From positions 1-15,394 of the forward strand of contig DAOUHR010000149.1 in assembly GCA_034428635.1 (NCBI GenBank): a stretch of 15,394 nucleotides of DNA, in the 5' to 3' direction. Position numbers and translations under genes: made by a program. Positions 1-7,169 of the stretch are shown in pieces. The stretch comes from Bin22 sp034428635. Its GTDB lineage: Bacteria > Chloroflexota > Dehalococcoidia > Lucifugimonadales > UBA3495. The notes beneath the pieces are model-generated. The model was not told the origin of the DNA. It saw only the letters and a list, made by a program, of their open reading frames with translations, and made no database searches. The first letter of the stretch is position 1. The number at the start of each line of letters is the position of its first letter.

Positions 1-385
1 GCGGGAACGACGGGCTTTCCAAATTAGAATGCGTTTGCGCTGGATTTTTGAATCGGGGGGATGCCCGTATGCAGTTTTGGTATGGGTGATTTTGGGGGGG
101 GGGAGCAGGCAACTCTTCTGGTTCGAGGTTCCCGCCTACACGGGAACGACGGGCTTTCCAAATTAGAGTGCGTTTGCCCTGGATTCTTGAATCGGGGGGA
201 TACCCGTACGCAGTCCTCGTATGGGTGTTTTTGTGGGGGGAGCTGGCAACGCTTCTGGTTCGAGGTTCCCGCCTACGCGGGAACGACGGGCTTTCCAAAT
301 TAGAATGCGTTTGCCATGGATTCTTGAGTTGGGGGGATGCCCGTACGCAGTCGTGGTTGGGTGATTTTGTGGGGGGAGCTGGCTG
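1..385. repeat. Tandem repeat array of about 138 bp units
   Basis: There is no gene here. A unit beginning CGGGAACGACGGGCTTTCC starts at 2, 141 and 278, giving periods of 139 and 137 bp, and the third copy diverges after about 385. Each junction carries a short palindrome, TTCCCGCCTAC followed by (A/G)CGGGAA, which would form a hairpin. The copies differ at scattered positions, so they are not an assembly duplication of identical reads. The array may continue left of the window. Open frames across it are by-products of the repetition. Confidence 0.85.
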
Positions 386-800
386 CCACAAGGGCGGCGG
401 CTACGCAGTCATGGGAGCGGCCAGTTTGGGACGGCACCTGGGGTAGTGGTCCGTTCCGCGTGGTTTCATATGAGGGACCAGGGCAGACACACAGGTCATG
501 GAACAGGGCAGACACACAGGTCTGCCCCTACGCAGTCGTGGTTGGGCGGAATGGCGGGGGGACCAGGGCAGACACACAGGTCTGCCCCTACGCAGTCATG
601 GGAGCGGCCAGTTTGAGACGGCACCTGAGGTAGTGGTCCGTTCCGCGTGGTTTCATCTTGTGGACCAGGGCAGACACACAGGTTATGGAACAGGGCAGAC
701 ACACAGGTCTGCCCCTACGCAGTCGTGGTTGGACGGAATTGCGGGGGGAACAGGCGGCCACAAGGGCGGCGGCTACGCAGTCGTGGGAGCGGCCGGGTTG
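386..800. repeat. Second tandem array, about 186 bp units with GGGCAGAC hairpins
   Basis: A unit containing ATGGGAGCGGCCAGTTTG starts at 411 and 598 and again, partially, at 783 (as GTGGGAGCGGCC), giving periods of 187 and 185 bp. Inside are hairpins with arms GGGCAGAC and GTCTGCCC around the loop ACACAG, at 506-527, 566-587 and 693-714. Two half-copies at 481 and 668 have only the left arm. Most complete copies run on into CCCTACGCAGTC. The same hairpin family recurs at 12371-12392, so this is a genome-wide dispersed repeat that has been amplified here. No coding region is supported in this stretch. Confidence 0.85.
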
Positions 801-818
801 GGACGCTAGCCGACTCTC

Positions 819-847
819 TTGCAATTGCAGTAGGCCAATGCCACAAT
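819..847 (+). promoter_or_regulatory. Possible weak promoter before the CoA-transferase pair
   Basis: TTGCAA at 819-824 and CACAAT at 842-847 are separated by 17 nt, resembling a sigma-70 type -35/-10 pair. The -10 is poor. It lies 47 nt ahead of the start at 895, just past the repeat array. This is a motif match only. Confidence 0.3.
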
Positions 848-894
848 GCAGACTGATTTTCGCCGGCCAAAAGGCGAATTGGGAGACCATTTGC

Positions 895-2097
895 ATGCCC
901 GGACTGCTAGAAGGCGTAAAGGTAATCGACTTCACTCACTACTTCGCCGGCCCCTATTGCACGAAGCTGCTGGCCACCCTGGGCGCAGACGTTATCAAGA
1001 TTGAACGTCCCAGAAGCGGCGACCCGGTCCGCAGCATTCCGCCCTTTGCCAGCCAACGAAACCCCGGGGAGAGCGGGGGCTGGTTCCTGTACCTGAACAC
1101 TTCCAAGAAGAGCGTTACGCTGGACCTGAAGTCGGATAAGGGACGTGAGATTGTCCTGAAGCTGGTTGAAGGGGCGGACATCGTCGTGGAGAACTTTGCT
1201 CCCGGGGTGATGGAGCGGCTGGGACTGGGTTATGACGCCCTTAGCCAGGTCAATCCCGCGCTGGTGATGACTTCCATATCCAACTACGGGCAGACCGGGC
1301 CTTACCGGGACTGGAAGGCATCGGAGATAAACCTGTACGCCACGGGCGGCCTGATGAACATCACGGGCGAGCCGGAAGAGCCGCCCCTGAAGGAGGGGGC
1401 GCCGCTGGCCCAATTGGGAGCGGGGCAGAACGCTTTCGTAGCCACCATGACCGCCCTGTTCCACGCCGAAGATACGGGCGAGGGGCAGCAGGTAGACCTG
1501 GCCATCGCGGAATACGCCACCAACGTGCTGGAAAACGCATTGATGCAGTACAGCTACTCGGGTGTGGAGTTCACGCGGGTGGGGAACCGAGGCTACGGTC
1601 GGGCCGCCTGGGGCATTTATCCCTGCCAGGACGGCTTTGTGGGGATTATCGCCGGGCCTGACCAGAACTGGCCGGAAGTGTCCAATATAATGGAGTCAGA
1701 GGAGTTGGCGGACCCCAGGTTCGCGTCCCGACAGGGCCGGCTGCTGAACGCCGACGAAGTGGACGCCCTGATGCTGCCGTGGCTGCTGGAGCACGACAAG
1801 GTGGACATCTTCAAGGCCGGGCAGGACCACGGGCTGGGCTTTTCCTTCGTGGCGGGAATGCAGGACATCCTGGAAATGGAGCAACTGGTGGCGCGGGACT
1901 ACTTCGTGGACCTGGAGCACCCGATTGCGGGGACGCAGCGCTACCCGGGGCCGCCCATAAGTCCCGACCGCAACGTGGTGGAGCCGTGGGTGTACCGCCG
2001 GGCGCCGCTGCTGGCGGAGCACAACCTGGCGGTGCTGGGCGACCTGGGTTATGACAGCCAGGGCGTGGAACGTCTCTTTGCCGAAGGAGTGATCTAG
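895..2097 (+). CDS. Family III CoA-transferase (CaiB/BaiF), first of a pair
   Basis: This 400-residue protein belongs to the CaiB/BaiF (formyl-CoA transferase-like) family, which moves CoA from an acyl-CoA donor to a free carboxylic acid in the cytoplasm. The length is normal for the family. Visible signatures are the N-terminal GVKVIDFTHYFAGPYCTKLL block (residues 7-26), LGADVIKIERP (29-39), the VVENFAPGVMERLGLGYD segment (98-114) and VDLAIAE (200-206). At the position of the aspartate that forms the covalent intermediate in formyl-CoA transferase, this protein has Glu206. The ATG at 895 is preferred because the conserved N-terminus begins there and GGGAG lies 9 nt upstream. The frame is open further left only through repeat sequence. 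The stop directly abuts the next gene, so the two products probably form a heteromer. The substrate cannot be read from the sequence. Confidence 0.93.
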   Translation: MPGLLEGVKVIDFTHYFAGPYCTKLLATLGADVIKIERPRSGDPVRSIPPFASQRNPGESGGWFLYLNTSKKSVTLDLKSDKGREIVLKLVEGADIVVENFAPGVMERLGLGYDALSQVNPALVMTSISNYGQTGPYRDWKASEINLYATGGLMNITGEPEEPPLKEGAPLAQLGAGQNAFVATMTALFHAEDTGEGQQVDLAIAEYATNVLENALMQYSYSGVEFTRVGNRGYGRAAWGIYPCQDGFVGIIAGPDQNWPEVSNIMESEELADPRFASRQGRLLNADEVDALMLPWLLEHDKVDIFKAGQDHGLGFSFVAGMQDILEMEQLVARDYFVDLEHPIAGTQRYPGPPISPDRNVVEPWVYRRAPLLAEHNLAVLGDLGYDSQGVERLFAEGVI

Positions 2098-3372
2098 TTG
2101 AGCGCGGCACAACCCCTGAAGAATTTTCGAATCCTGGACCTGTCCCGAATCTGGGCCGGCCCCTATTGCACCAAGCTAATGGCGGATATGGGCGCCGAGG
2201 TCATAAAGATGGAGTCCATGCGAGTGTACGACTCGCACCGGGGGCCGATAAGTCCGGCGCCGGGAATTGCGGCGTACCCGGACTCCGATCCCGGGGAAGA
2301 GGCGTGGAACCGGAACGGGTGGTTCAACTGCCTGCACATGAGCAAGTACGGCATCACGCTGGAACTGACCGAAGCCGAGGGACGCCGGGTATTTGAGGAA
2401 CTGGTGTCCATCAGCGACGTGCTGGTGGAGAATTTCCGGCAGGGCAGCCTGGAACGATTAGGTTACGATTACGAGACTTTGCGGCAGATTCGGCCGGACC
2501 TGATCTACGCTTCGATGCCGGCCTTCGGAAACAGCGGCCCTTGGCAGAAATACGTGGCCTACGGCATTGGGCAGGAGCAGCTTTCGGGCATGGCCCACAT
2601 GACGGGTTATGCCAACGACGGGCCCATGAAGTCGGGCATTAACCACGGGGACCCGATAACGGGTTCTCACGCCGCGGGGGTGCTGCTGGCCGCGCTGCGG
2701 TACCGGAGGCGCACCGGCAAGGGGATGTTCGTGGACGTGTCGCAACAGGAGTCGGCGGTGGCCCTGATTGGGGGAGAGATTGTCGGCTACCAGATCAGCG
2801 GCGAGGAGCCGGAAAGGATGGGGAATCATTCGCCCTGGTACGCGCCGCACAATGCCTACCCCTGCGCCGGGGAGGACCGGTGGGTCACTATTGCAGTCAC
2901 GAACGACGAGCAGTGGCGCGGGCTGGCTGAGGCGATGGGGATGCCGGAACTGGCCGAGGATGCGCGTTTCGTCAGCAATGAGGACCGGATGCAACATCGC
3001 CGGGAACTGGACCAGATTATCGGTCCCTGGGTTGCGGACAAGGACATGTGGGACGTGACCCGGCGGATGCAGGAGAAGGGCGTTCCGGCCGGGCCGGTGC
3101 TGCGGGGCCCTGATCTGCTGGAGAACGAGCATTACGTGGACCGGGGTACCTTCAACTTTGTAGACCACCCGAGGGTGGGGCCGAAGTGGTACCAGGGTTT
3201 TGCGTGGCGAATGTCGAAGACGCCGGGGCAGATACACTGGCCGGCGCCAACCCTGGGGCAGCACAACCGGCAGATTTATAATGAACTGTTGGGGCTTACG
3301 GGGCCGGAAATTGATGGCCTGGAGAGCGGCGGGGTTATTGGGACCAAGCCGACGGGGTCGCGGATAATTTAG
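2098..3372 (+). CDS. Family III CoA-transferase (CaiB/BaiF), second of a pair
   Basis: This 424-residue protein is a second CaiB/BaiF CoA-transferase, clearly paralogous to its upstream neighbour (shared AGPYCTKL block at residues 20-27, VLVENFRQGSLERLGYDYE at 108-126). The TTG start at 2098 directly follows the TAG stop of the first gene with no gap. AAGGAG at 2084-2089 sits 8 nt ahead of it inside the upstream coding region, so translation is probably coupled. At the catalytic aspartate position the motif reads VDVSQQE (212-218), so Glu218 again replaces Asp. An insert near residues 45-72 relative to the first paralogue accounts for part of its greater length. Tandem pairs of this family are known to form two-subunit transferases such as BbsEF and SmtAB, and I infer the same here. 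The stop codon coincides with the edge of a MITE-like insertion. Confidence 0.93.
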   Translation: MSAAQPLKNFRILDLSRIWAGPYCTKLMADMGAEVIKMESMRVYDSHRGPISPAPGIAAYPDSDPGEEAWNRNGWFNCLHMSKYGITLELTEAEGRRVFEELVSISDVLVENFRQGSLERLGYDYETLRQIRPDLIYASMPAFGNSGPWQKYVAYGIGQEQLSGMAHMTGYANDGPMKSGINHGDPITGSHAAGVLLAALRYRRRTGKGMFVDVSQQESAVALIGGEIVGYQISGEEPERMGNHSPWYAPHNAYPCAGEDRWVTIAVTNDEQWRGLAEAMGMPELAEDARFVSNEDRMQHRRELDQIIGPWVADKDMWDVTRRMQEKGVPAGPVLRGPDLLENEHYVDRGTFNFVDHPRVGPKWYQGFAWRMSKTPGQIHWPAPTLGQHNRQIYNELLGLTGPEIDGLESGGVIGTKPTGSRII

Positions 3373-3515
3373 GGAACCTCTGAACAAGTCATTGGCGTTG
3401 AATCGACAATTCAGTATCAGGATGCCAGCCAATGAGTTTCAGATAGGAACCTAACGCTGTCACCCCCATCCCAGCCTTCCCCCGTCGAGGAGGAAGGGTC
3501 TTATTCAGAGGTTCC
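3373..3515. mobile_element. MITE-like element 1 with 16-bp terminal inverted repeats
   Basis: The 143-bp element is bounded by GGAACCTCTGAACAAG (3373-3388) and CTTATTCAGAGGTTCC (3500-3515), which are inverted repeats with one mismatch. TTAG flanks it on both sides (3369-3372 and 3516-3519), the form expected of a 4-bp target duplication. The left TTAG contains the stop codon of the upstream CoA-transferase. Inside is a smaller stem, CCTTCCCCC paired with GAGGAAGG around GTCGAG. There is no coding capacity, so any transposase must act in trans. Confidence 0.7.
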
Positions 3516-3566
3516 TTAGGCGCGGATAAATGCTGGCAAGATTGGGGCAGCCGCAAATTGTACGAG

Positions 3567-3734
3567 TTAGGGGGTGTCGTCAAATTAGCCATTACTGCCG
3601 GTTAGGTATCGGGTATAACAGGCGATATACCAGAGTCCTGGTAGATCGCGGAGGATATTACCCATTTACATTACGGATCTGGATTCCGGCTTTCGCCGGA
3701 AAGACGAAACTCGGCTTTTGACGACGCCCCCTAA
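3567..3734. mobile_element. MITE-like element 2 with 18-bp inverted repeats
   Basis: TTAGGGGGTGTCGTCAAA (3567-3584) and TTTGACGACGCCCCCTAA (3717-3734) are inverted repeats with one mismatch. They bound a 168-bp non-coding segment only 51 bp beyond the first element. TA-ended termini of this style recall IS630/Tc1-like elements, but no target duplication beyond the terminal TTA/TAA can be separated from the repeat itself. The interior carries a small hairpin, TTCCGGC TTTC GCCGGAA (near 3684-3701), of the type scattered elsewhere in this window. It ends 39 bp before the crotonase start. Confidence 0.65.
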
Positions 3735-3773
3735 AGTAATTGCAGGCGCCCGAGAATTTAAGGAGGAAATACG

Positions 3774-4547
3774 TTGACCACCCAGACTGAACCGGAAGCC
3801 CTATACGATATCAAGGACGGCATCGCGTATATCACGATGAACCGGCCGGAGAAGCTGAACGCCATTGACCCGAATATGCGGCAGTTGCTGTGGGAGGCCT
3901 TCCAGGACGTGAAGACCAACCCGGAGGTGCGGTGCGCCATTGTTACCGGGCGGGGGCGGGCCTTCTCCACCGGGCATGACCTGGTGGCCATGGCCAATGA
4001 CCAGGCCAATGAGGGCGTGACCACGGGAGACCTGTACGTGGAGCAGTCCAAGATTTACAAGCCCATTATTTCCGCCATCAACGGCATCTGCCTGGCCCAG
4101 GGGTGCGGCATTGCGCTGGGCAGCGACATACGCATTGCGTCCACCGAGGCGCGCTTTGGATGGCCCCAGGCCAAGCGGGGCATTTCGTCGGTGAGCGGGC
4201 CGGCGCTGCTGTCCCAGGTGGTGCCGCGGAACATTGCATTTGAATTTTTGTTTACCGGGGAGTTCGTGGACGCCCAGCGGGCATTGGACCTGATGCTGGT
4301 GAACTACGTGGTCCAGCCGGAGGATGTTCTGCCCCGGGCTGAAGAAATGGCGCGGATGATAACCGCAAACGCCCCCCTGTCGCTGGCCGCTATAAAGGAG
4401 GCTTCCATCAAGGGTTCGGAGATGGGCATGCAGGAACGGGTGGACTTTGCCCAGCAGAAGCGGAACGAAATCCTGGAAACGGAAGACGCCCAGGAAGGCG
4501 TACGGGCCTTTGCCGAGAAGCGAGCGCCGGTGTGGAAAGGACGCTAA
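3774..4547 (+). CDS. Crotonase-fold enoyl-CoA hydratase/isomerase family protein without catalytic Glu pair
   Basis: This 257-residue single-domain crotonase has the normal family length. The TTG start at 3774 has a strong AGGAGG about 7 nt upstream. The fold is shown by ITMNRPEKLNAI (20-31), the first oxyanion-hole segment AFSTGHDL (63-70), the second around NGICLAQGCG (103-112), SDIRIAST (117-124) and ARFGWPQAKRGI (126-137). In true hydratases the second and fourth segments carry two catalytic glutamates. Here an ungapped alignment by eye puts Gly112 and Gln132 there. Ordinary 2-enoyl-CoA hydration is therefore unlikely, and an isomerase, thioesterase, decarboxylase or hydrolase role is as plausible. 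It probably continues the acyl-CoA theme of the upstream transferases, although two MITE-like elements separate them. Confidence 0.92.
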   Translation: MTTQTEPEALYDIKDGIAYITMNRPEKLNAIDPNMRQLLWEAFQDVKTNPEVRCAIVTGRGRAFSTGHDLVAMANDQANEGVTTGDLYVEQSKIYKPIISAINGICLAQGCGIALGSDIRIASTEARFGWPQAKRGISSVSGPALLSQVVPRNIAFEFLFTGEFVDAQRALDLMLVNYVVQPEDVLPRAEEMARMITANAPLSLAAIKEASIKGSEMGMQERVDFAQQKRNEILETEDAQEGVRAFAEKRAPVWKGR

Positions 4548-4616
4548 CCCGTATCCGCGCCGGCGAAAAAGCGTCGTTGAGGCCAATGGCAGCGCCCGCA
4601 CAGGGGGAGGTATGTT

Positions 4617-5171
4617 ATGGCAACAAAAAGCAGCCTTGTAACGGCCAAGGAACTCCTTGATATGCCCGATGACGGTTGCCGCTATGAACTGGTAAGAGGG
4701 GTGTTGGTAAAAATGGCGCCGGCGGGGGCGGAACACGGGGACCTGGGGATGATAGTTGGGGCAAGTCTGTATAACCACACGAGGGCCAATGGCCTGGGCA
4801 AGGTGTACGCCGCTGAAACCGGGTTTCTCATTGGTACCAACCCAGACCATGTGCGCGCACCGGACGTTGCCTTTGTCCGGCAGGACAGAGTAGCGGAGGC
4901 GGGCCGGGTAACCGGTTACTTTCCGGGCGCGCCGGACCTGGCCATCGAGGTCATTTCTCCTAATGACCGTTACACCGAAGTGGAAGAAAAAGTGGAGGAC
5001 TGGCTGGCCGCCGGAACCGGGGCGGTAATACTCCTTAACCCGGGAAATCGGACAGCGATCTTGCGATTGGCTGGCCAGGCCCCCGTTATCCTGACCGAGC
5101 AGGACACCCTGGACGGGGCCGAGATAGTCCCCGGCTGGAGAATGGCAGTGCGGGAAATCTTCGCAGGATAA
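4617..5171 (+). CDS. Uma2-family (DUF820) putative endonuclease-fold protein
   Basis: This 184-residue protein has the Uma2/DUF820 pattern: RYELVRGVLVKMAPAG near the N-terminus (22-37), an early histidine region HGDL (40-43), ETGFLIG (67-73), VRAPDVAFV (79-87), then PDLAIEVISPND (106-117) and EEKVEDWLAAG (123-133). The family adopts a PD-(D/E)XK nuclease-like fold; its biological role is mostly unknown, and it is often found in many copies in cyanobacteria and Chloroflexota. Candidate metal-binding residues are Asp83, Glu111 and Lys125, by analogy only. The ATG at 4617 has GGGGGAGG about 6 nt upstream. It sits 69 nt after the crotonase stop and could be co-transcribed, but a metabolic link is not implied. 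Confidence 0.88.
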   Translation: MATKSSLVTAKELLDMPDDGCRYELVRGVLVKMAPAGAEHGDLGMIVGASLYNHTRANGLGKVYAAETGFLIGTNPDHVRAPDVAFVRQDRVAEAGRVTGYFPGAPDLAIEVISPNDRYTEVEEKVEDWLAAGTGAVILLNPGNRTAILRLAGQAPVILTEQDTLDGAEIVPGWRMAVREIFAG

Positions 5172-5276
5172 TTGTGAAGGCCCGCAGCTTTTTTGTCCAT
5201 CTATTGGGACAACGGCAAAGTCCTGCTGAATTTCCCTTCTCCGCCCATCCAGAGCCTGTCGAAGGGCCGCCCCTTT

Positions 5277-5390
5277 ATGGTTCGACGGGCTCACCACGAA
5301 CGGACTCGCGAGCTAATGGTTCGACGGGCTCACCACGAACGGACTCGTGAGCTAATGGTTCGACAGGGTTACTACGAGCATTCATACCCA
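5277..5390. repeat. 39-bp direct tandem repeat, about 2.5 copies
   Basis: Units starting ATGGTTCGACGGGCTCACC begin at 5277 and 5316 and differ at one base. A third, decayed copy begins at 5355. The period is 39 bp, a multiple of three, so it reads as a repeated peptide (MVRRAHHERTREL) in one frame, but nothing else supports translation. Just upstream, at 5252-5266, is GCCTGTCGAAGGGCC, of the same dispersed repeat type. Confidence 0.8.
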
Positions 5391-5429
5391 ACTCTAGAGT
5401 CGTTCTAACGCACCTGTTTATGCGCTTCT

Positions 5430-6989
5430 TCACTGCGACCGTAACGCCCTGCCGGGCATGGCGCCGGTGTGGACGCCGTTGTCAATGACCACCCGGCCAT
5501 TGACCAGGACATAGTCGATGCCTTCAGGGTATTGCATTGGATCCTCGAAGGTGGCCCTGGCTTCTATTTTTTCGGGGTCGAAGACGACGATGTCCGCCTT
5601 CATACCGTCGCGCAAGATTCCCCGGTCCTTAAGGCCCAGGCGCTGGGCCGGGTAGGAGGTCATCTTGCGGACGCCCTCCTCGAGGGGGAACAGGCCTTCC
5701 TCACGGCAGAACTGGCCCAGGACGTAGGGGAAAGTGCCGTAGCTGCGGGGGTTGGGGTGGTTGCCCGTCAGGAGGCCGTCGGAGCCCACCATCTGGGCCG
5801 GATGGCGGGCAATGGCGCGGATGTTTTCCGGGTTGCCGGTGCGGGCCACGAAGGCCACTTCCAGGTTTTCCTCTATCAGCAGGTCGCAAATGGCATCCAC
5901 CATTCGTTTGCCCTGGTGCTCGGCCAGATCTACCAGGGAGCGCCCTTCCCATTCCTTGTTTTTTTCCGAGCCGATGTGGCTGAAAATGTAATGGTCCAGG
6001 CTGAGGCCCCACTGGGGTTCGACGGTATCGCCAATCTCGTCCCGTATGCTTTGCTCGTGGATGCGGCGATACAACATACCGGGGCCACCAGCGTGGACCC
6101 AGTAGGGAAGCAAGGAGTGCAGGACCGTGCTGGCCGCCGGGTAGGGATACTGATCGAAAGTTACGTCGATACCGGCGTTGCGGCCCTCGTCCACCAGGGC
6201 AACCATCCGGTGGCCCAGGCCCTCCACAGGGCTGTGGTAGTGGGAGATGTGAACTGGAACGTCGCTCCGCTGGCCGATATTGATGGCCTCGCGGAAGGGG
6301 TCCAGAAGCCGGTCACCCAGGCTGTAACGGGCGTGGGTCATGTAGAAGCCGCCGTAGTCCTTTATGGCATCGCAGACGGCCGCCAGTTCGTCGGTATCGC
6401 TGTAGGCGCCGGGCGGGTAAGTGAGACCGGTGGAAAAACCAAAGGCGCCGTCGCGCATGCCCTGCCGGGCCAGTTCCTGCATTCGGATCAGCTCGGCGTC
6501 GGTGGGAAGGCGGTCTGCCCATCCCATAGCCTCCACACGGATGGCGGCATGGGGTACGAAGTAGACGACGTTGCAGGCGATGCGTCCATCCAGCAGGTCA
6601 AGAAATTCGCTGACCCTTCCCCACCGGACGTCCGGCGGCGGCGTCCCATTGATAGCTGCCAGGTAGGTCAACAGTTCTTCCAGGTGACCGGGAGAAGTGG
6701 GGGCGTAGGACAGGCCGTCCATTCCCAGGGCGTCGGTGGTGACGCCCTGGCGCAGCTTGGCTTCATTGGCAGGCTGGGCCAGCAGCATGAGGTCGGAATG
6801 GGAGTGCATATCTATGAAACCGGGACAGATCACCCGGTCGGAGGCGTCAATTACCCGGTCAGCAGCTACCGATGAGGTATCTCCCCGCAAAAGGGATACT
6901 CTATCGCCGTCGATACCGACGCTGCCGCGGAACCAGGTCTGCCCGGTACCGTCGATAATACGGCCCCGGTCGATCAAAATATCAAACAT
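5430..6989 (-). CDS. N-acyl-D-amino-acid deacylase family amidohydrolase
   Basis: This 519-residue protein belongs to the metal-dependent amidohydrolase superfamily, D-aminoacylase branch, whose members hydrolyse N-acyl-D-amino acids or related cyclic amides. Signatures are an N-terminal beta-sandwich strand LIDRGRIIDGTG (5-16), the metal motif GFIDMHSHSD (57-66, with His62 and His64), candidate ligands His219 in YMTHARY and His250 in HISHYH, Asp404 in QMVGSDG, and the family trademark HPNPRSYGTFPYVLG (411-425). Where characterised D-aminoacylases have GNCG, with the cysteine bridging the zinc, this protein has GMDG with Asp91. The ATG at 6989 is chosen because MFDILIDRGR is the usual family start and GAGAGG lies just upstream. 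It stands alone, divergent from the panD unit. The exact substrate is unknown. Confidence 0.9.
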   Translation of the reverse strand: MFDILIDRGRIIDGTGQTWFRGSVGIDGDRVSLLRGDTSSVAADRVIDASDRVICPGFIDMHSHSDLMLLAQPANEAKLRQGVTTDALGMDGLSYAPTSPGHLEELLTYLAAINGTPPPDVRWGRVSEFLDLLDGRIACNVVYFVPHAAIRVEAMGWADRLPTDAELIRMQELARQGMRDGAFGFSTGLTYPPGAYSDTDELAAVCDAIKDYGGFYMTHARYSLGDRLLDPFREAINIGQRSDVPVHISHYHSPVEGLGHRMVALVDEGRNAGIDVTFDQYPYPAASTVLHSLLPYWVHAGGPGMLYRRIHEQSIRDEIGDTVEPQWGLSLDHYIFSHIGSEKNKEWEGRSLVDLAEHQGKRMVDAICDLLIEENLEVAFVARTGNPENIRAIARHPAQMVGSDGLLTGNHPNPRSYGTFPYVLGQFCREEGLFPLEEGVRKMTSYPAQRLGLKDRGILRDGMKADIVVFDPEKIEARATFEDPMQYPEGIDYVLVNGRVVIDNGVHTGAMPGRALRSQ

Positions 6990-7139
6990 CAAGCTGCCTC
7001 TCAATAAAATTTGGGAAACATCGTCGAGTTTCGCCGTGTTCTAGAAATAATATGGCGTGATTCGTGCAATAACCAGTTAAGTCCGGTTGGGAAACGAGCG
7101 ATTACCCGAATTTACCTAAGGTTATGGCGGGATAACAGT

Positions 7140-7168
7140 TTGACAATGGAAACGGATAAAAGTATTAT
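7140..7168 (+). promoter_or_regulatory. Strong sigma-70-like promoter upstream of panD
   Basis: A perfect TTGACA (7140-7145), a 17-nt spacer and TATTAT (7163-7168) form a near-consensus housekeeping promoter pointing at panD. Transcription would begin near 7175, leaving an untranslated leader of about 410 nt. Confidence 0.7.
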
Positions 7169-7169
7169 G

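Noticed and set aside
1..800. CRISPR array or coding repeats
   Set aside because: Repeats are long, imperfect, themselves tandem and palindromic, without regular unique spacers or cas genes. The overlapping open frames on both strands come from the repeat structure.
658..894. N-terminal extension of the first CoA-transferase
   Set aside because: The frame is open, but the sequence is tandem repeat and hairpin DNA. Family homology starts at the ATG at 895, which has a ribosome site.
2458..3432. 324-codon open frame on the minus strand
   Set aside because: It is antisense to the second CoA-transferase and runs into the MITE-like element.
3801..5297. 498-codon open frame on the minus strand
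   Set aside because: It lies antisense to both the crotonase and the Uma2 gene and has no motifs or ribosome site.
5193..5408. Small protein with MVRRAHHERTREL repeats
   Set aside because: It is explained by a 39-bp tandem of a dispersed DNA repeat. No start signal or domain supports it.
5469..6875. 468-codon open frame on the plus strand
   Set aside because: It is fully antisense to the amidohydrolase gene, which has clear family motifs. The antisense frame shows no recognisable domain and reflects codon bias.
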